Source of the DNA: Pegea sp. RAD2-039 | Taxonomy: Eukaryota > Chordata > Thaliacea > Salpida > Salpidae | Direction: 5' to 3' | DNA: 64,000 nucleotides | Assembly (NCBI GenBank): GCA_034620365.1 | Contig: JAQGEQ010000379.1 | Location: forward strand, 457,902-521,901 | In this document: piece after piece, positions 45,801 through 55,446 of the stretch | Position numbering within the stretch: the first letter of the stretch is position 1 | Layout: each line of letters opens with the position of its first letter | The notes under the pieces: generated by a model | Told to the model about the DNA's origin: nothing | Seen by the model: the letters and a program-made list of their open reading frames with translations, nothing else | Databases searched by the model: none | Translations under genes and position numbers: made by a program

Positions 45801-48135
45801 TTTCACTAAATTGGTTCTTCTAGAAGAATGTTAAAAATGTAGAATAATTTTATTTCTTTATTTATTTCAATAAATGCGAAGGAAGATGCCTGAATAGAGA
45901 GTCTCCTGCTAACACACATTCTCACAAATAATGATATTTTATTTGAATATCGAAAGTTTTAGAGAAATTAGATCCTCAAATAAGAATTCAAATCTTTAAT
46001 TATGAAAATAAATGATTTAAAGCTAACAGCTATTCAAGAAAAACGATAATAATTAACTGTTTATTTACTTATTTGTTTTCTGATTATCGAATTATTATGT
46101 TATATATATTGTAACTGTAGATAACAAAATTATATAGCCTCTATGGCGAAAACAAAATTGTTTGATTACAGAGAGCTACAAATACAAAAGCTTTAATTAA
46201 ACTAGAAAAGTGGAAGAAACACAGATAAAAAAGAGTTAAGAAATACCAGCAAAGAAAATGAAGAAAATGGCAGAATAGATAATTATAGAGTTGTCAGTCT
46301 ATGACAAAATTCTGTGAAAGTTTCTACAACCAAATGGATGAGATAGTTAACAAAAAATGTCTTCGGAGTCTCACAAAAGAAGTGTAAGATCAGATGCAAC
46401 AATTTCAAAAACAGAGGGTTTAAATTTTGATAAGAAAGTTGCTATCTACTTTTCAAATACTTCATAATTTAATTATTTGACTTTTAAATAACTTTTTTGT
46501 TTCAATTTTTCTTTGTAGAGCCAATTATTTACAAACCTGTACCTGCGATTTTAAGTTGGAAGAAAATCCAGCACAGATTTGCTTGGGACATTGTTTTTCT
46601 GTTAGCTGGAGGTTTTGCACTGGCTGATGGTTCAGCAGTAAGTTCCTATCACTACATCCAAGTTCTCTTTGAGATGAAGACATCTTTATATCCTCAAATA
46701 TAACCGCGTCCTCATCGAATTCTCACTACTGTTTAAAACTATTAATAATTTCTCTCATTTTAATCTTAATAACTTCTTTAAAGATCAAAATCTTTCTCAG
46801 TTGTTCAAAATTACCCACTCTACAACCTTAATAACACCCCGTGAGCTAACAGCTTTTCCAATAGTGTAACTACGGGTTTGAAATCCTCTTCTTGATTCTA
46901 TTACTACATCAAAACTTATCAATTCTTTTAAGCTGCCATTTGTTTATTACAATAAAAGCGAAGGAGGGTGCCTGAAAAGAGCACCTCCCGCTAACATATA
47001 TTTTCACAAAGAAGTCATTAAAAATATGAATTAACACTGCCAGTTTATTCACTTATTTTGTTAAATTAAATTTGTAATTTATCGATATTTCACATATAAA
47101 CCTCTGCAGTCTTTCTGTTCCTATTTTTTGTTATCAGATTTTCCCTTCTGTTTATAGTTACTTGATTTTCGTTTTTGATCCTTCTTTAGAATTTGTATCT
47201 CGCAATTAAACAAATCTTCTTCTCTTAGAAATCAGGCTTCTCAGACTGGATGGGGAGTCAGCTCTCTTTTCTCAATGGACTTGAATCCTGGGTCATCTGT
47301 TTGATCGTCACAATCATAGTTTGTGTCTTCACGGAATGCTCTAGTAACGTAGCAACTGCTTCCTTGTTCATTCCAATCTTGGCTGACTTAGTAAATTAAA
47401 CTCAACATTTTGTGATAAAAAAAAAAACTTTTTAAATTTTTTAGGCTCAAAAGGTCGAAGTAAATCCTCTTTATTTGATGATTCCTCCAATATTAGCATC
47501 ATCATTAGCTTTTATGTTACCAGTAGCAACGCCACCAAACGCTATTGCGTTTTCATATGGTCACTTAAAGGTTATGGATTTGGTGAGTTTCTATTTAATA
47601 GAAATTTTAAAATTGAACTTAGTTTATTTTTTGTTGAGATATTTCGAAATGATATTTATAATTTAATAAATAGATAATATTACAAAATATATCAATAATA
47701 CAAAATATAATAAGTCTCACAAACTAAGTAACGTTTCGATGCTTCGTCGAATTTGAAAACTTTCTCTAACCTTCTTTCTAATAATGTTCTTAATTTTCAA
47801 TGACCAAGATCACTCACAACTTATGCATTGCATCATAAGTCATTATGATAAGTCAATGCTGGTCCTCTAGTCTTTGAGAAACAAACAGATATATAAAATA
47901 TAAAGTAGCAACTGTAAAATAATTTAAATAATTTTATATTTATGTGGTTAATTTCGAAACGATGAATAATCTATAATTTTTTTCTCTTGTTTAGGTAAAG
48001 GCTGGTTGGTTGATGAACTTATTAGGTGTTTTGGTTATTAGTGTTTTTATCAATACTTATGGAATGTCTTTCTGGGGTCTGGGCGAATTTCCTGATTGGG
48101 CCAATCCCAATATGACCACGACACCATCTCCTTGA
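42876..48135 (+). CDS. SLC13-family Na/carboxylate cotransporter
   Basis: An intact gene of 12 exons: 42876-42983, 43780-44045, 44324-44456, 44564-44614, 44921-45120, 45174-45296, 45351-45458, 45500-45747, 46519-46637, 47229-47390, 47445-47582, 47995-48135, joining in phase to 598 aa; human SLC13A2/A3/A5 are 570-610 aa. Diagnostic blocks: YWVFEVLPLPVTAF, LHKRIALNVLL, SMWISNTATTAMMLPIVEA (first SNT site for Na+ and carboxylate), [30 protein letters not shown] (second site, SNV here as in mammals), SSLAFMLPVATPPNAIAFSYG (proline-rich family signature) and GEFPDWAN. About 11 hydrophobic segments; plasma-membrane uptake of succinate, citrate or similar is inferred. Exon 44564-44614 (17 codons, in the variable loop) is the least certain. 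Intron 1 holds tRNA-Lys and tRNA-Pro. Its 3' half near 45.03-45.73 kb is nearly identical to the minus copy, introns included. Confidence 0.92.
43083..43155 (-). tRNA. tRNA-Lys (UUU)
   Basis: 73 nt cloverleaf on the minus strand. Acceptor stem GCCCGGT pairs with ATCGGGC (one G:U). The D arm has TAGCTCAGTCGGTAGAGC, the anticodon loop is CTTTTAA with anticodon TTT between TTGGA and TCCAA, and the T arm has GGGTTCAAGTCCC. It lies antisense within intron 1 of the plus-strand SLC13 gene. Confidence 0.95.
43274..43345 (-). tRNA. tRNA-Pro (UGG)
   Basis: 72 nt on the minus strand. It begins GGCTCGTTGGTCTAGGGGTA; the anticodon loop TTTGGGT gives TGG; the T arm has GGGTTCAAATCCC; the acceptor stem GGCTCGT/ACGAGCC is perfect. 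It is also within SLC13 intron 1, and is probably the source or sister of the copies in the array at 50-55 kb. Confidence 0.95.
45297..45350 (+). other. 54-nt SLC13 intron with paired TGACGTCA (plus copy)
   Basis: It opens GTTAGTAATGATGACGTCA and carries a second TGACGTCA 20 nt after the first (45308, 45328). It ends in a TCTTAAACAG acceptor. Its opening matches GART intron 9 except for a single-base insertion. Confidence 0.85.
45459..45499 (+). other. 41-nt SLC13 intron with paired TGACGTCA (plus copy)
   Basis: GTTAGTGATGACGTCA opens the intron and a second TGACGTCA follows 20 nt later (45467, 45487), then TTGAG. At 41 nt it is among the shortest introns in the window. Splicing here is required to keep the SLC13 frame, since reading through gives a TGA. 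Confidence 0.8.
45849..45932 (+). repeat. Hairpin-bearing dispersed element, copy 2
   Basis: Same layout as the copy at 39032: TTTATTTCAATAAATGCG, AAGGAAGATGCCTGAATAGA, then CTCCTGCTAACACACATTCT. It lies in the intron after exon 45500-45747 of the plus SLC13 gene. Confidence 0.75.
46940..47020 (+). repeat. Hairpin-bearing dispersed element, copy 3
   Basis: GTTTATTACAATAAAAGCG, then GGAGGGTGC and GCACCTCC, which can pair into a stem around CTGAAAAGA, and CGCTAACATATATTTTCAC. This is the copy with the best-paired stem. It sits in the intron before exon 47229-47390. Confidence 0.75.
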
Positions 48136-48285
48136 GCTCTTCAGGATCGACTCTTTAAAATCTTGCAGGATCAAATATGACTCATCTGATTTTTTTTCTT
48201 GAAAATATGCAAACTTCTTATTACTTTTTCTTTAATGACAAATATACAAATTGCAAATTTCTTTCAATGCTTTTATTCAACACAA

Positions 48286-48291
48286 AATAAA
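48286..48291 (+). terminator. Candidate poly(A) signal of the plus SLC13 gene
   Basis: AATAAA about 150 nt after the stop codon at 48133-48135. Confidence 0.5.
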
Positions 48292-48299
48292 GGAGCTAA

Positions 48300-49220
48300 A
48301 AAAGAGAATCTGATTTTCTAAAACTTCAACAAATATTTATCAAAGATCTAATATAATCAACAAAATCATAAAAATTAAATCTATTTATTTCTTAAGTTTA
48401 TTGGATTCAACAACTTTTAGCCACGAATCTATAATTATTCCTACATCAGCAGAAGATTTTAAACTTGAAATATAAGATAGAGTTTTTTGCAAGAATATAT
48501 AAATTATTTACTCAGATTTAAAAAACACTTTAAATATTTTTAGAAAATCAATTATAAGGTGATTAAAAATAATACTGCACCAAAAGCTCCTAAGAAAGTA
48601 TGACTAACTGTTATTGATTTACGACTAAAAATTGAACTTTTATGTATCTATAAACTGTATATATAAACTTCTTAATAATTACTTTTTGATTCTCAGATAC
48701 TAACAGCTTTCTATCTATATTTGAAAAACTCTTTTTGAAAGCTTCCTGAGAATTCTTAGTTTGAAAATCTGAACATTTTTTCAATTCTTTATAAAAGTAT
48801 ACGGCTCAATACTTCGCTACTCCATAGCCTTCAAAATATATATAAATATCAAAACAAATTTTAGAAATTCTAATTTCATTTACCCATGACCATCATAAAC
48901 ATAAGCAAATCCTAAATTTTGCCCAAAAATATTATTACCACAAAATCTTAAATGCTTCTATTCCTACAGATCTTATTGATATTTTAAAAACTTCGAGGAC
49001 ATCTTATTTTAATTTAATATATATTCAAATTGAAACACATTTTATTGTCGTTTTATTTCATCTTTTAAAATTAAACAGTTTGTTTTACTAGAGTTTTTTT
49101 TTTAAAATAAAAGTTGTCCCATTAATAATAATTAACTATATTTAAATAATAATATAATATATAATTATATAAATAATTATATTTATTTCATTCTATCTTC
49201 TTCTTATCATTTTTAAGTGA
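48300..49220. other. AT-rich intergenic stretch
   Basis: No gene, RNA or tandem repeat is supported. The 5' exons of CLPB would be expected upstream of 50.1 kb, but I could not find them here. Confidence 0.45.
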
Positions 49221-49227
49221 AACACCT

Positions 49228-49345
49228 TTATCTTCTATAATGATTTTTTGTCTTTTCTAAAATATTCTTCACACTTTCTGCAAACATTTCAAAAAATTCC
49301 TCTTTTTCCAAACTTTCTGTTGTCAAAATTGTTTTTAATGGTTTT
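49228..49345 (-). other. Possible terminal exon of an unknown minus-strand gene
   Basis: On the minus strand a TTTTCAG acceptor-like site is followed by about 39 open codons with helical, charged composition (SLEKEEFFEMFAESVKNILE) and a TAA. No convincing upstream exon was found, so it may be a relic or chance. Confidence 0.25.
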
Positions 49346-49584
49346 CTGAAAACGTTTCTTATTTGTTTCTTTTTTTTAATTTATATTTGATTATTTAGAT
49401 TGGGATGCTTTCTTCAAATGCTTTTTGCATCCTGAAAAATAATGTTTCTGTAAAGAGTGAAATTAATTTTGTTTTTCAGTGTTTCAAAACTTCTTTCTCA
49501 AAATGTTAATGTGCATTTGCAATTATCAATTTAGTTCTTTTGTTCTTAAAATATAAAAATTAAAATTAGCAAAACTTTAAACAA

Positions 49585-49657
49585 GTTTCCGTAGTGTAGC
49601 GGTTATCACGTTCGCCTAACACGCGAAAGGTCCCCGGTTCGAGCCCGGGCGGAAACA
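49585..49657 (+). tRNA. tRNA-Val (AAC)
   Basis: 73 nt on the plus strand. The acceptor stem GTTTCCG pairs with CGGAAAC. The anticodon loop CTAACAC gives AAC. The B-box region is GGTTCGAGCCC. A T-rich terminator follows at 49669. Confidence 0.95.
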
Positions 49658-50168
49658 AACTTTGATTTTTTTTTAATTTAAAAAGAAATGAAAAATCTCA
49701 GAAACGAGAAGCATAAATGAAAGTTGAAGTATGCAGATGATGTCTCTACAATTTCAAAAACGAAATAAGGTATATCAAGGAATTTATGAGTTCTATAAAA
49801 TGTTTTGTTGAAGTCTTTTATATAACCTTTAAATCAAGGGTTATTTAACACATATAAACTTGTAAAAAGTTAAAATGTCCTGAGGAGAAAGTCACTAATA
49901 AAATTACTTTTTAGCAGAGTTATGAAATCCCAAATAGAAATTAGCAATGTAAGAAAAACGTTTACAGAAACTATCTAATAAATGAATGAATACAGTACAG
50001 ATAAAATCATCACTTATTCATTTGGCTGACCGTCAATGTAAGCTACCAAAGTAATAAAAACGCTTAAACTTAAAACTTATAAATATTTGCTTATTATGAT
50101 CAAGTTTTATTCAAAAACTAATAACAATTGATAAAAAATGATCATACAGCAAAAATATTAGCAAAAAA

Positions 50169-50239
50169 GAGCCCACCCGGATGTCAAACCGGGACCTCTC
50201 GCACCCTAAGCGAGAATCATACCCCTAGACAAACGAGCC
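50169..50239 (-). pseudogene. Degenerate tRNA-Pro in array unit 0
   Basis: It aligns with the array tRNA-Pro genes, but the loop reads TTAGGGT (anticodon AGG), the T arm is GGTTTGACATCC instead of GGTTCAAATCC, and the acceptor strands no longer pair fully. Probably non-functional. Confidence 0.75.
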
Positions 50240-50619
50240 ACTGATAATTAGAAAGTATATTTTTCAAAATCAAACTTTGTTGATGAACCTGCTCTTCATA
50301 ACTCAAGTCCTATTAAATAGTATCAATTGGTCAAAACAAACCCTTAAAAATAGATTTGTAAATTTAAAGATAAAGAAATTGTTTTAAAAATGGCATTCAC
50401 CTTGTGGTGTGTCTTTAAAGTAAAGTCTATTTATACAAGAGTTCGTCACTCTTCAAATTGTTTATTAAATTTCTATTGGAAAAGTGTTTACCAATATTCA
50501 ATGGATTATGTTCTACTAAATTATACAGTTGTCAAAATGATTTTGTGAGTCATTTATAACTCACAGTTAAGATTAAAATTCTACTAATCTATCAAGTTTA
50601 AAGTTTGCTTCCAAAAAAA

Positions 50620-50692
50620 TGGAGGTGCCGGGCATTGATCCCGGTACCTCGCACATGCTAAGCGCGCGCTTTACCATCTGAGCTACACCCCC
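50620..50692 (-). tRNA. tRNA-Ala (AGC), array copy 1
   Basis: 73 nt, begins GGGGGTGTAGCTCAGATGG; anticodon loop TTAGCAT gives AGC. It has GGTAAAGC where other copies have GGTAGAGC, breaking one D-stem pair. A run of seven T follows on the minus strand and would stop RNA polymerase III. Confidence 0.85.
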
Positions 50693-51128
50693 GATGAAAA
50701 CAATGGCCAACGTTGTATTCAAGAAGTTTCCAAATTGTCACTCCTATAATTAGTTACTTAGTTTGAATTTAGCTAACATATAAACGTACAAATTTTTAAC
50801 AGTGTTTCTACTGCACTAAACAAAAACAAACTAATTAAAGGCTATAAGAGAGAACTTCAAATATTAGATCAGAGTCAAGTTTATTTTCTTACGTTTTAAT
50901 AAAGTTTAAGCTAATCCATTAAAACTACACCTGGCTTAATGATAAATATAAATGCCGGGTGATTATCAACCATTATCTTCCTTGCCTTTCAAAAGCACTT
51001 GACCTAAATATCCCATTACCTAACAACTTTTTTAATAATTTCTTGACAAAGCTTTAGTAAAAGAATTGTTCGAAAAACTTTGTTCATTTGATAATTAATG
51101 AGTATACAGCAAAAATGTTAGTAACAAA

Positions 51129-51200
51129 GGGCCCGTCCGGGATTTGAACCCGGGACCCCTCGCACCCAAAGCGAGAATCATACCCCTAGACCAACGAGCC
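51129..51200 (-). tRNA. tRNA-Pro (UGG), array copy 1
   Basis: 72 nt; loop TTTGGGT, anticodon TGG. The acceptor stem GGCTCGT/ACGGGCC has one T:G pair. The base after the anticodon stem is G rather than A, unlike its siblings. Confidence 0.9.
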
Positions 51201-51581
51201 ACTGATAACTAGAAAAGTATAATTTTTAAAATCAAACTTTGTTGATGAAACTGTTCTTCATAACTCAAGTGCCATTACATAGTTTCAATTGGTCAAAACA
51301 AACGTTTAAAAATAGATTTGTAAACTTAAAGATAAAGAAATTGTTTTAAAAATGGTATTCACCTTCTGGTCTGTCTTTAAAGTAAAGTCTATTTATACAA
51401 GAGTTCGTCACTCTTCAAATTGTTTATTAAATTTCTATTGGAAAAGTGTTTACCAATATTCAATGGATTGTGTTCTACAAAATTATACAGTTGTCAAAAT
51501 GATTTTGTGTGTCATTTATAACTCACAGTTAAGATTAAAATTCTACTAATCTATCAAGTTTAAAGTTTGCTTCCAAAAAAA

Positions 51582-51654
51582 TGGAGGTGCCGGGCATTGA
51601 TCCCGGTACCTCGCACATGCTAAGCGCGCGCTCTACCATCTGAGCTACACCCCC
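51582..51654 (-). tRNA. tRNA-Ala (AGC), array copy 2
   Basis: 73 nt with all cloverleaf pairs intact; anticodon AGC; T-run terminator directly downstream. Confidence 0.95.
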
Positions 51655-52091
51655 GATGAAAACAATGGCCAACGTTGTATTCAAGAAGTTTCCAAATTGT
51701 CACTCCTATAATTAGTTGCTTAGTTTGAATTTAGCTAACTTATAAACGTACAAATTTTTAACAGTGTTTCTACTGCACTAAACAAAAACAAACTAAATAA
51801 AAGACTATAAGAGAAAACTTCAAATATTAGATCAGAGTCAATTTCATTTTCTTACGTTTTAATAAAGTTTAAGCTAATCCATTAAAACTACACCTGGCTT
51901 AATGATAAATATAAATGCCGGGTGATTATCAACCATTATCTTCCTTGCCTTTCAAAAGCACTTGACCTAAATATCCCATTACCTAACAACTTTTTTAATA
52001 ATTTCTTGACAAAGCTTTAGTAAAAGAATTGTTCGAAAAACTTTGTTCATTTGATAATTAATGAGTATACAGCAAAAATGTTAGTAACAAA

Positions 52092-52163
52092 GGGCCCGTC
52101 CGGGATTTGAACCCGGGACCTCTCGCACCCAAAGCGAGAATCATACCCCTAGACCAACGAGCC
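52092..52163 (-). tRNA. tRNA-Pro (UGG), array copy 2
   Basis: 72 nt, consensus array copy; anticodon TGG; T arm GGGTTCAAATCCC. Confidence 0.95.
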
Positions 52164-52544
52164 ACTGATAATTAGAAAAGTATAATTTTCAAAATCAAAC
52201 TTTGTTGATGAACCTGCTCTTCATAACTCAAGTGCCATTACATAGTTTCAATTGGTCAAAACAAACGTTTAAAAATAGATTTGTAAACTTAAAGATAAAG
52301 AAATTGTTTTAAAAATGGCATTCACCTTGTGGTGTATCTTTGAAGTAAAGCCTATTTATACAAGAGTTCGTCACTCTTCAAATTGTTTATTAAATTTCTA
52401 TTGGAAAAGTGTTTACCAATACTCAATGGATTGTGTTCTACAAAATTATACAGTTGTCAAAATGATTTTGTGAGTCATTTATAACTCACAGTTAAGATTA
52501 AAATTCTACTAATCTATCGAGTTAAGAGATTGTTTTCAAAAAAA

Positions 52545-52617
52545 TGGAGGTGCCGGGCATTGATCCCGGTACCTCGCACATGCTAAGCGCGCGCTCTACC
52601 ATCTGAGCTACACCCCC
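52545..52617 (-). tRNA. tRNA-Ala (AGC), array copy 3
   Basis: 73 nt, consensus copy; anticodon AGC. Confidence 0.95.
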
Positions 52618-53054
52618 GATGAAAACAATGGCCAACGTTGTATTCAAGAAGTTTCCAAATTGTCACTCCTATAATTAGTTACTTAGTTTGAATTTAGCTA
52701 ACATATAAACGTACAAATTTTTAACAGCATTTCTACTGCACTAAACAAAAACAAACTAAATAAAAGACTATAAGAGAAAACTTCAAATATTAGATCAGAG
52801 TCAAGTTTATTTTCTTACGTTTTAATAAAGTTTAAGCTAATCCATTAAAACTACACCTGGCTTAATGATAAATATAAATGCCGGGTGATTATCAACCATT
52901 ATCTTCCTTGCTTTTCAAAAGCACTTGACCTAAATATCTAATTACCTAACAACTCTTTTAATAATTTCTTGACAAAGCTTTAGTAAAAGAATTGTTCGAA
53001 AAACTTTGTTCATTTGATAATTAATGAGTATACAGCAAAAATGTTAGTAACAAA

Positions 53055-53126
53055 GGGCCCGTCCGGGATTTGAACCCGGGACCTCTCGCACCCAAAGCGA
53101 GAATCATACCCCTAGAACAACGACCC
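53055..53126 (-). tRNA. tRNA-Pro (UGG), array copy 3, damaged
   Basis: The anticodon and T arms are normal, but the 5' end reads GGGTCGTTGTTCTAGG instead of GGCTCGTTGGTCTAGG. This breaks one acceptor pair and changes the D arm/A box. It is possibly a decaying copy. Confidence 0.75.
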
Positions 53127-53507
53127 ACTGATAATTAGAAAAGTATAATTTTCAAAATCAAACTTTGTTGATGAACCTGCTCTTCATAACTCAAGTGCCA
53201 TTACATAGTTTCAATTGGTCAAAACGAACGTTTAAAAATAGATTTGTAAATTTAAAGATAAAGAAATTGTTTTAAAAATGGCATTCACCTTGTGGTGTGT
53301 CTTTAAAGTAAAGTCTTTTTATACAAGTGTTCGTCACTCTTCAAATTGTTTATTAAATTTCCATTAGAAAAGTGTTTACCAATATTCAATGGATTGTGTT
53401 GTACAAAATTTTACAGTTGTCAAAATGATTTTGTGAGTCATTTAAAACTCACAGTTAAGATTAAAATTCTACTAATCTATCAAGTTTAAAGTTTGCTTCC
53501 AAAAAAA

Positions 53508-53580
53508 TGGAGGTGCCGGGCATTGATCCCGGTACCTCGCACATGCTAAGCGCGCGCTCTACCATCTGATCTACACCCCC
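53508..53580 (-). tRNA. tRNA-Ala (AGC), array copy 4, variant
   Basis: Otherwise consensus, but TAGATCAG replaces TAGCTCAG, so a D-stem C:G pair inside the A box is lost. Confidence 0.8.
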
Positions 53581-54017
53581 GATGAGAACAATGGCCAATG
53601 TTGTATTCAAAAAATTTCCAAATTGTCACTCCTATAATTAGTTACTCAGTTTGAATTTAGCTAACATATAAACGTACAAATTTTTAACAGTGTTTCTACT
53701 ACACTAAACAAAAACAACCAAAGAAAAAGACTATAAGAGAAAACTTCAAATATTAGATCAGAGTCAAGTTTATTTTCTTACGTTTTAATAAAGTTTAAGC
53801 TAATCCATTAAAACTACACCTGGCTTAATGATAAATATAAATGCCGGGTGATTATGAACCATTATCTTCCTTGCCTTTCAGAAGCACTTGACCTAAATAT
53901 CCCATTACCTAACAACTTTTTTAATAATTTCTTGACAAAGCTTTAGTAAAAGAATTGTTCGAAAAACTTTGTTCATTTGATAATTAATGAGTATACAGCA
54001 AAAATGTTAGTAACAAA

Positions 54018-54089
54018 GGGCCCGTCCGGGATTTGAACCCGGGACCTCTCGCACCCAAAGCGAGAATCATACCCCTAGACCAACGAGCC
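54018..54089 (-). tRNA. tRNA-Pro (UGG), array copy 4
   Basis: 72 nt consensus copy; anticodon TGG. Confidence 0.95.
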
Positions 54090-54470
54090 ACTGATAATTA
54101 GAAAAGTATAATTTTCAAAATCAAACTTTGTTGATGAACCTGCTCTTCTTAACTCAAGTGCCATTACATAGTTTCAATTGGTCAAAACGAACGTTTAAAA
54201 ATAGATTTGTAAATTTAAAGATAAAGAAATTGTTTTAAAAATGGCATTCACCTTGTGGTGTGTCTTTAAAGTAAAGTCTATTTATACAAGTGTTCGTCAC
54301 TCTTCAAATTGTTTATTAAATTTCCATTGGAAAAGTGTTTACCAATATTCAATGGATTGTGTTCTACAAAATTATACAGTTGTCAAAATGATTTTGTGAG
54401 TCATTTAAAACTCACAGTTAAGATTAAAATTCTACTAATCTATCAAGTTTAAAGTTTGCTTCCAAAAAAA

Positions 54471-54543
54471 TGGAGGTGCCGGGCATTGATCCCGGTACCT
54501 CGCACATGCTAAGCGCGCGCTCTACCATCTGAGCTACACCCCC
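54471..54543 (-). tRNA. tRNA-Ala (AGC), array copy 5
   Basis: 73 nt consensus copy; anticodon AGC; T-run terminator downstream. Confidence 0.95.
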
Positions 54544-54980
54544 GATGAGAACAATGGCCAATGTTGTATTCAAAAAATTTCCAAATTGTCACTCCTATAA
54601 TTAGTTACTCAGTTTGAATTTAGCTAACATATAAACGTACAAATTTTTAACAGTGTTTCTACTACACTAAACAAAAACAAACTAAGAAAAAGACTATAAG
54701 AGAAAACTTCAAATATTAGATCAGAGTCAAGTTTATTTTCTTACGTTTTAATAAAGTTTAAGCTAATCCATTAAAACTACACCTGGCTTAATGATAAATA
54801 TAAATGCCGGGTGATTATGAACCATTATCTTCCTTGCCTTTCAGAAGCACTTGACCTAAATATCCTATTACCTAACAACTTTTTTATTAATTTCTTGACA
54901 AAGCTTTAGTAAAAGAAGAGTTCGAAAAACTTTGTTCATTTGATAATTAATGAGTATACAGCAAAAATGTTAGTAACAAA

Positions 54981-55052
54981 GGGCCCGTCCGGGATTTGAA
55001 CCCGGGACCTCTCGCACCCAAAGCGAGAATCATACCCCTAGACCAACGAGCC
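54981..55052 (-). tRNA. tRNA-Pro (UGG), array copy 5
   Basis: 72 nt consensus copy; anticodon TGG. Last complete tRNA of the array; its Ala partner is cut off at 55432. Confidence 0.95.
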
Positions 55053-55446
55053 ACTGATAATTAGAAAAGTATATTTTTCAAAATCAAACTTTGTTGATGA
55101 ACCTGCTCTTCATAACTCAAGTGCCATTGCATAGTTTCAATTGGTCAAAACAAACGCTTAAAAATAGATTTGTAAATTTAAAGATAAATAAATTATTTTA
55201 AAAATGGTATTCACCTTGTGGTCTGTCTTTAAAGTAAAGTCTATTTATACAAGAGTTCATCATTCTTCAAATTGTTTATTAAATTTCTATTGGAAAAGTG
55301 TTTACCAATATTCAATGGATTGTGTTCTACAAAATTATACAGTTGTCAAAATGATTTTGTGAGTCATTTAAAACTCACAGTTAAGATTAAAATTCTACTA
55401 ATCTATCGCGTTAAGAGATTGTTTTCAAAAAAATGGAAGGTAACAG

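Larger units (their letters stand above)
50128..55432. repeat. 963-bp tandem array carrying tRNA-Pro and tRNA-Ala
   Basis: About 5.5 tandem units with start-to-start spacings of 960-963 bp. Each unit holds one tRNA-Pro(UGG) and, about 450 bp further right, one tRNA-Ala(AGC), both on the minus strand, in otherwise AT-rich spacer that is also well conserved between units. The leftmost unit is the most diverged and its Pro copy is degenerate. The last unit stops within the first bases of its Ala gene at about 55432, and unrelated sequence (the CLPB exon border) begins. Internal copies are nearly identical, pointing to recent unequal exchange or conversion. The 65-codon ORFs in the units are not genes. 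Confidence 0.95.

Noticed and set aside
51352-51549. 65-aa ORF in the tRNA array (and 55272-55466)
   Set aside because: It is array spacer sequence; the frame is interrupted in most other units by single-base changes.
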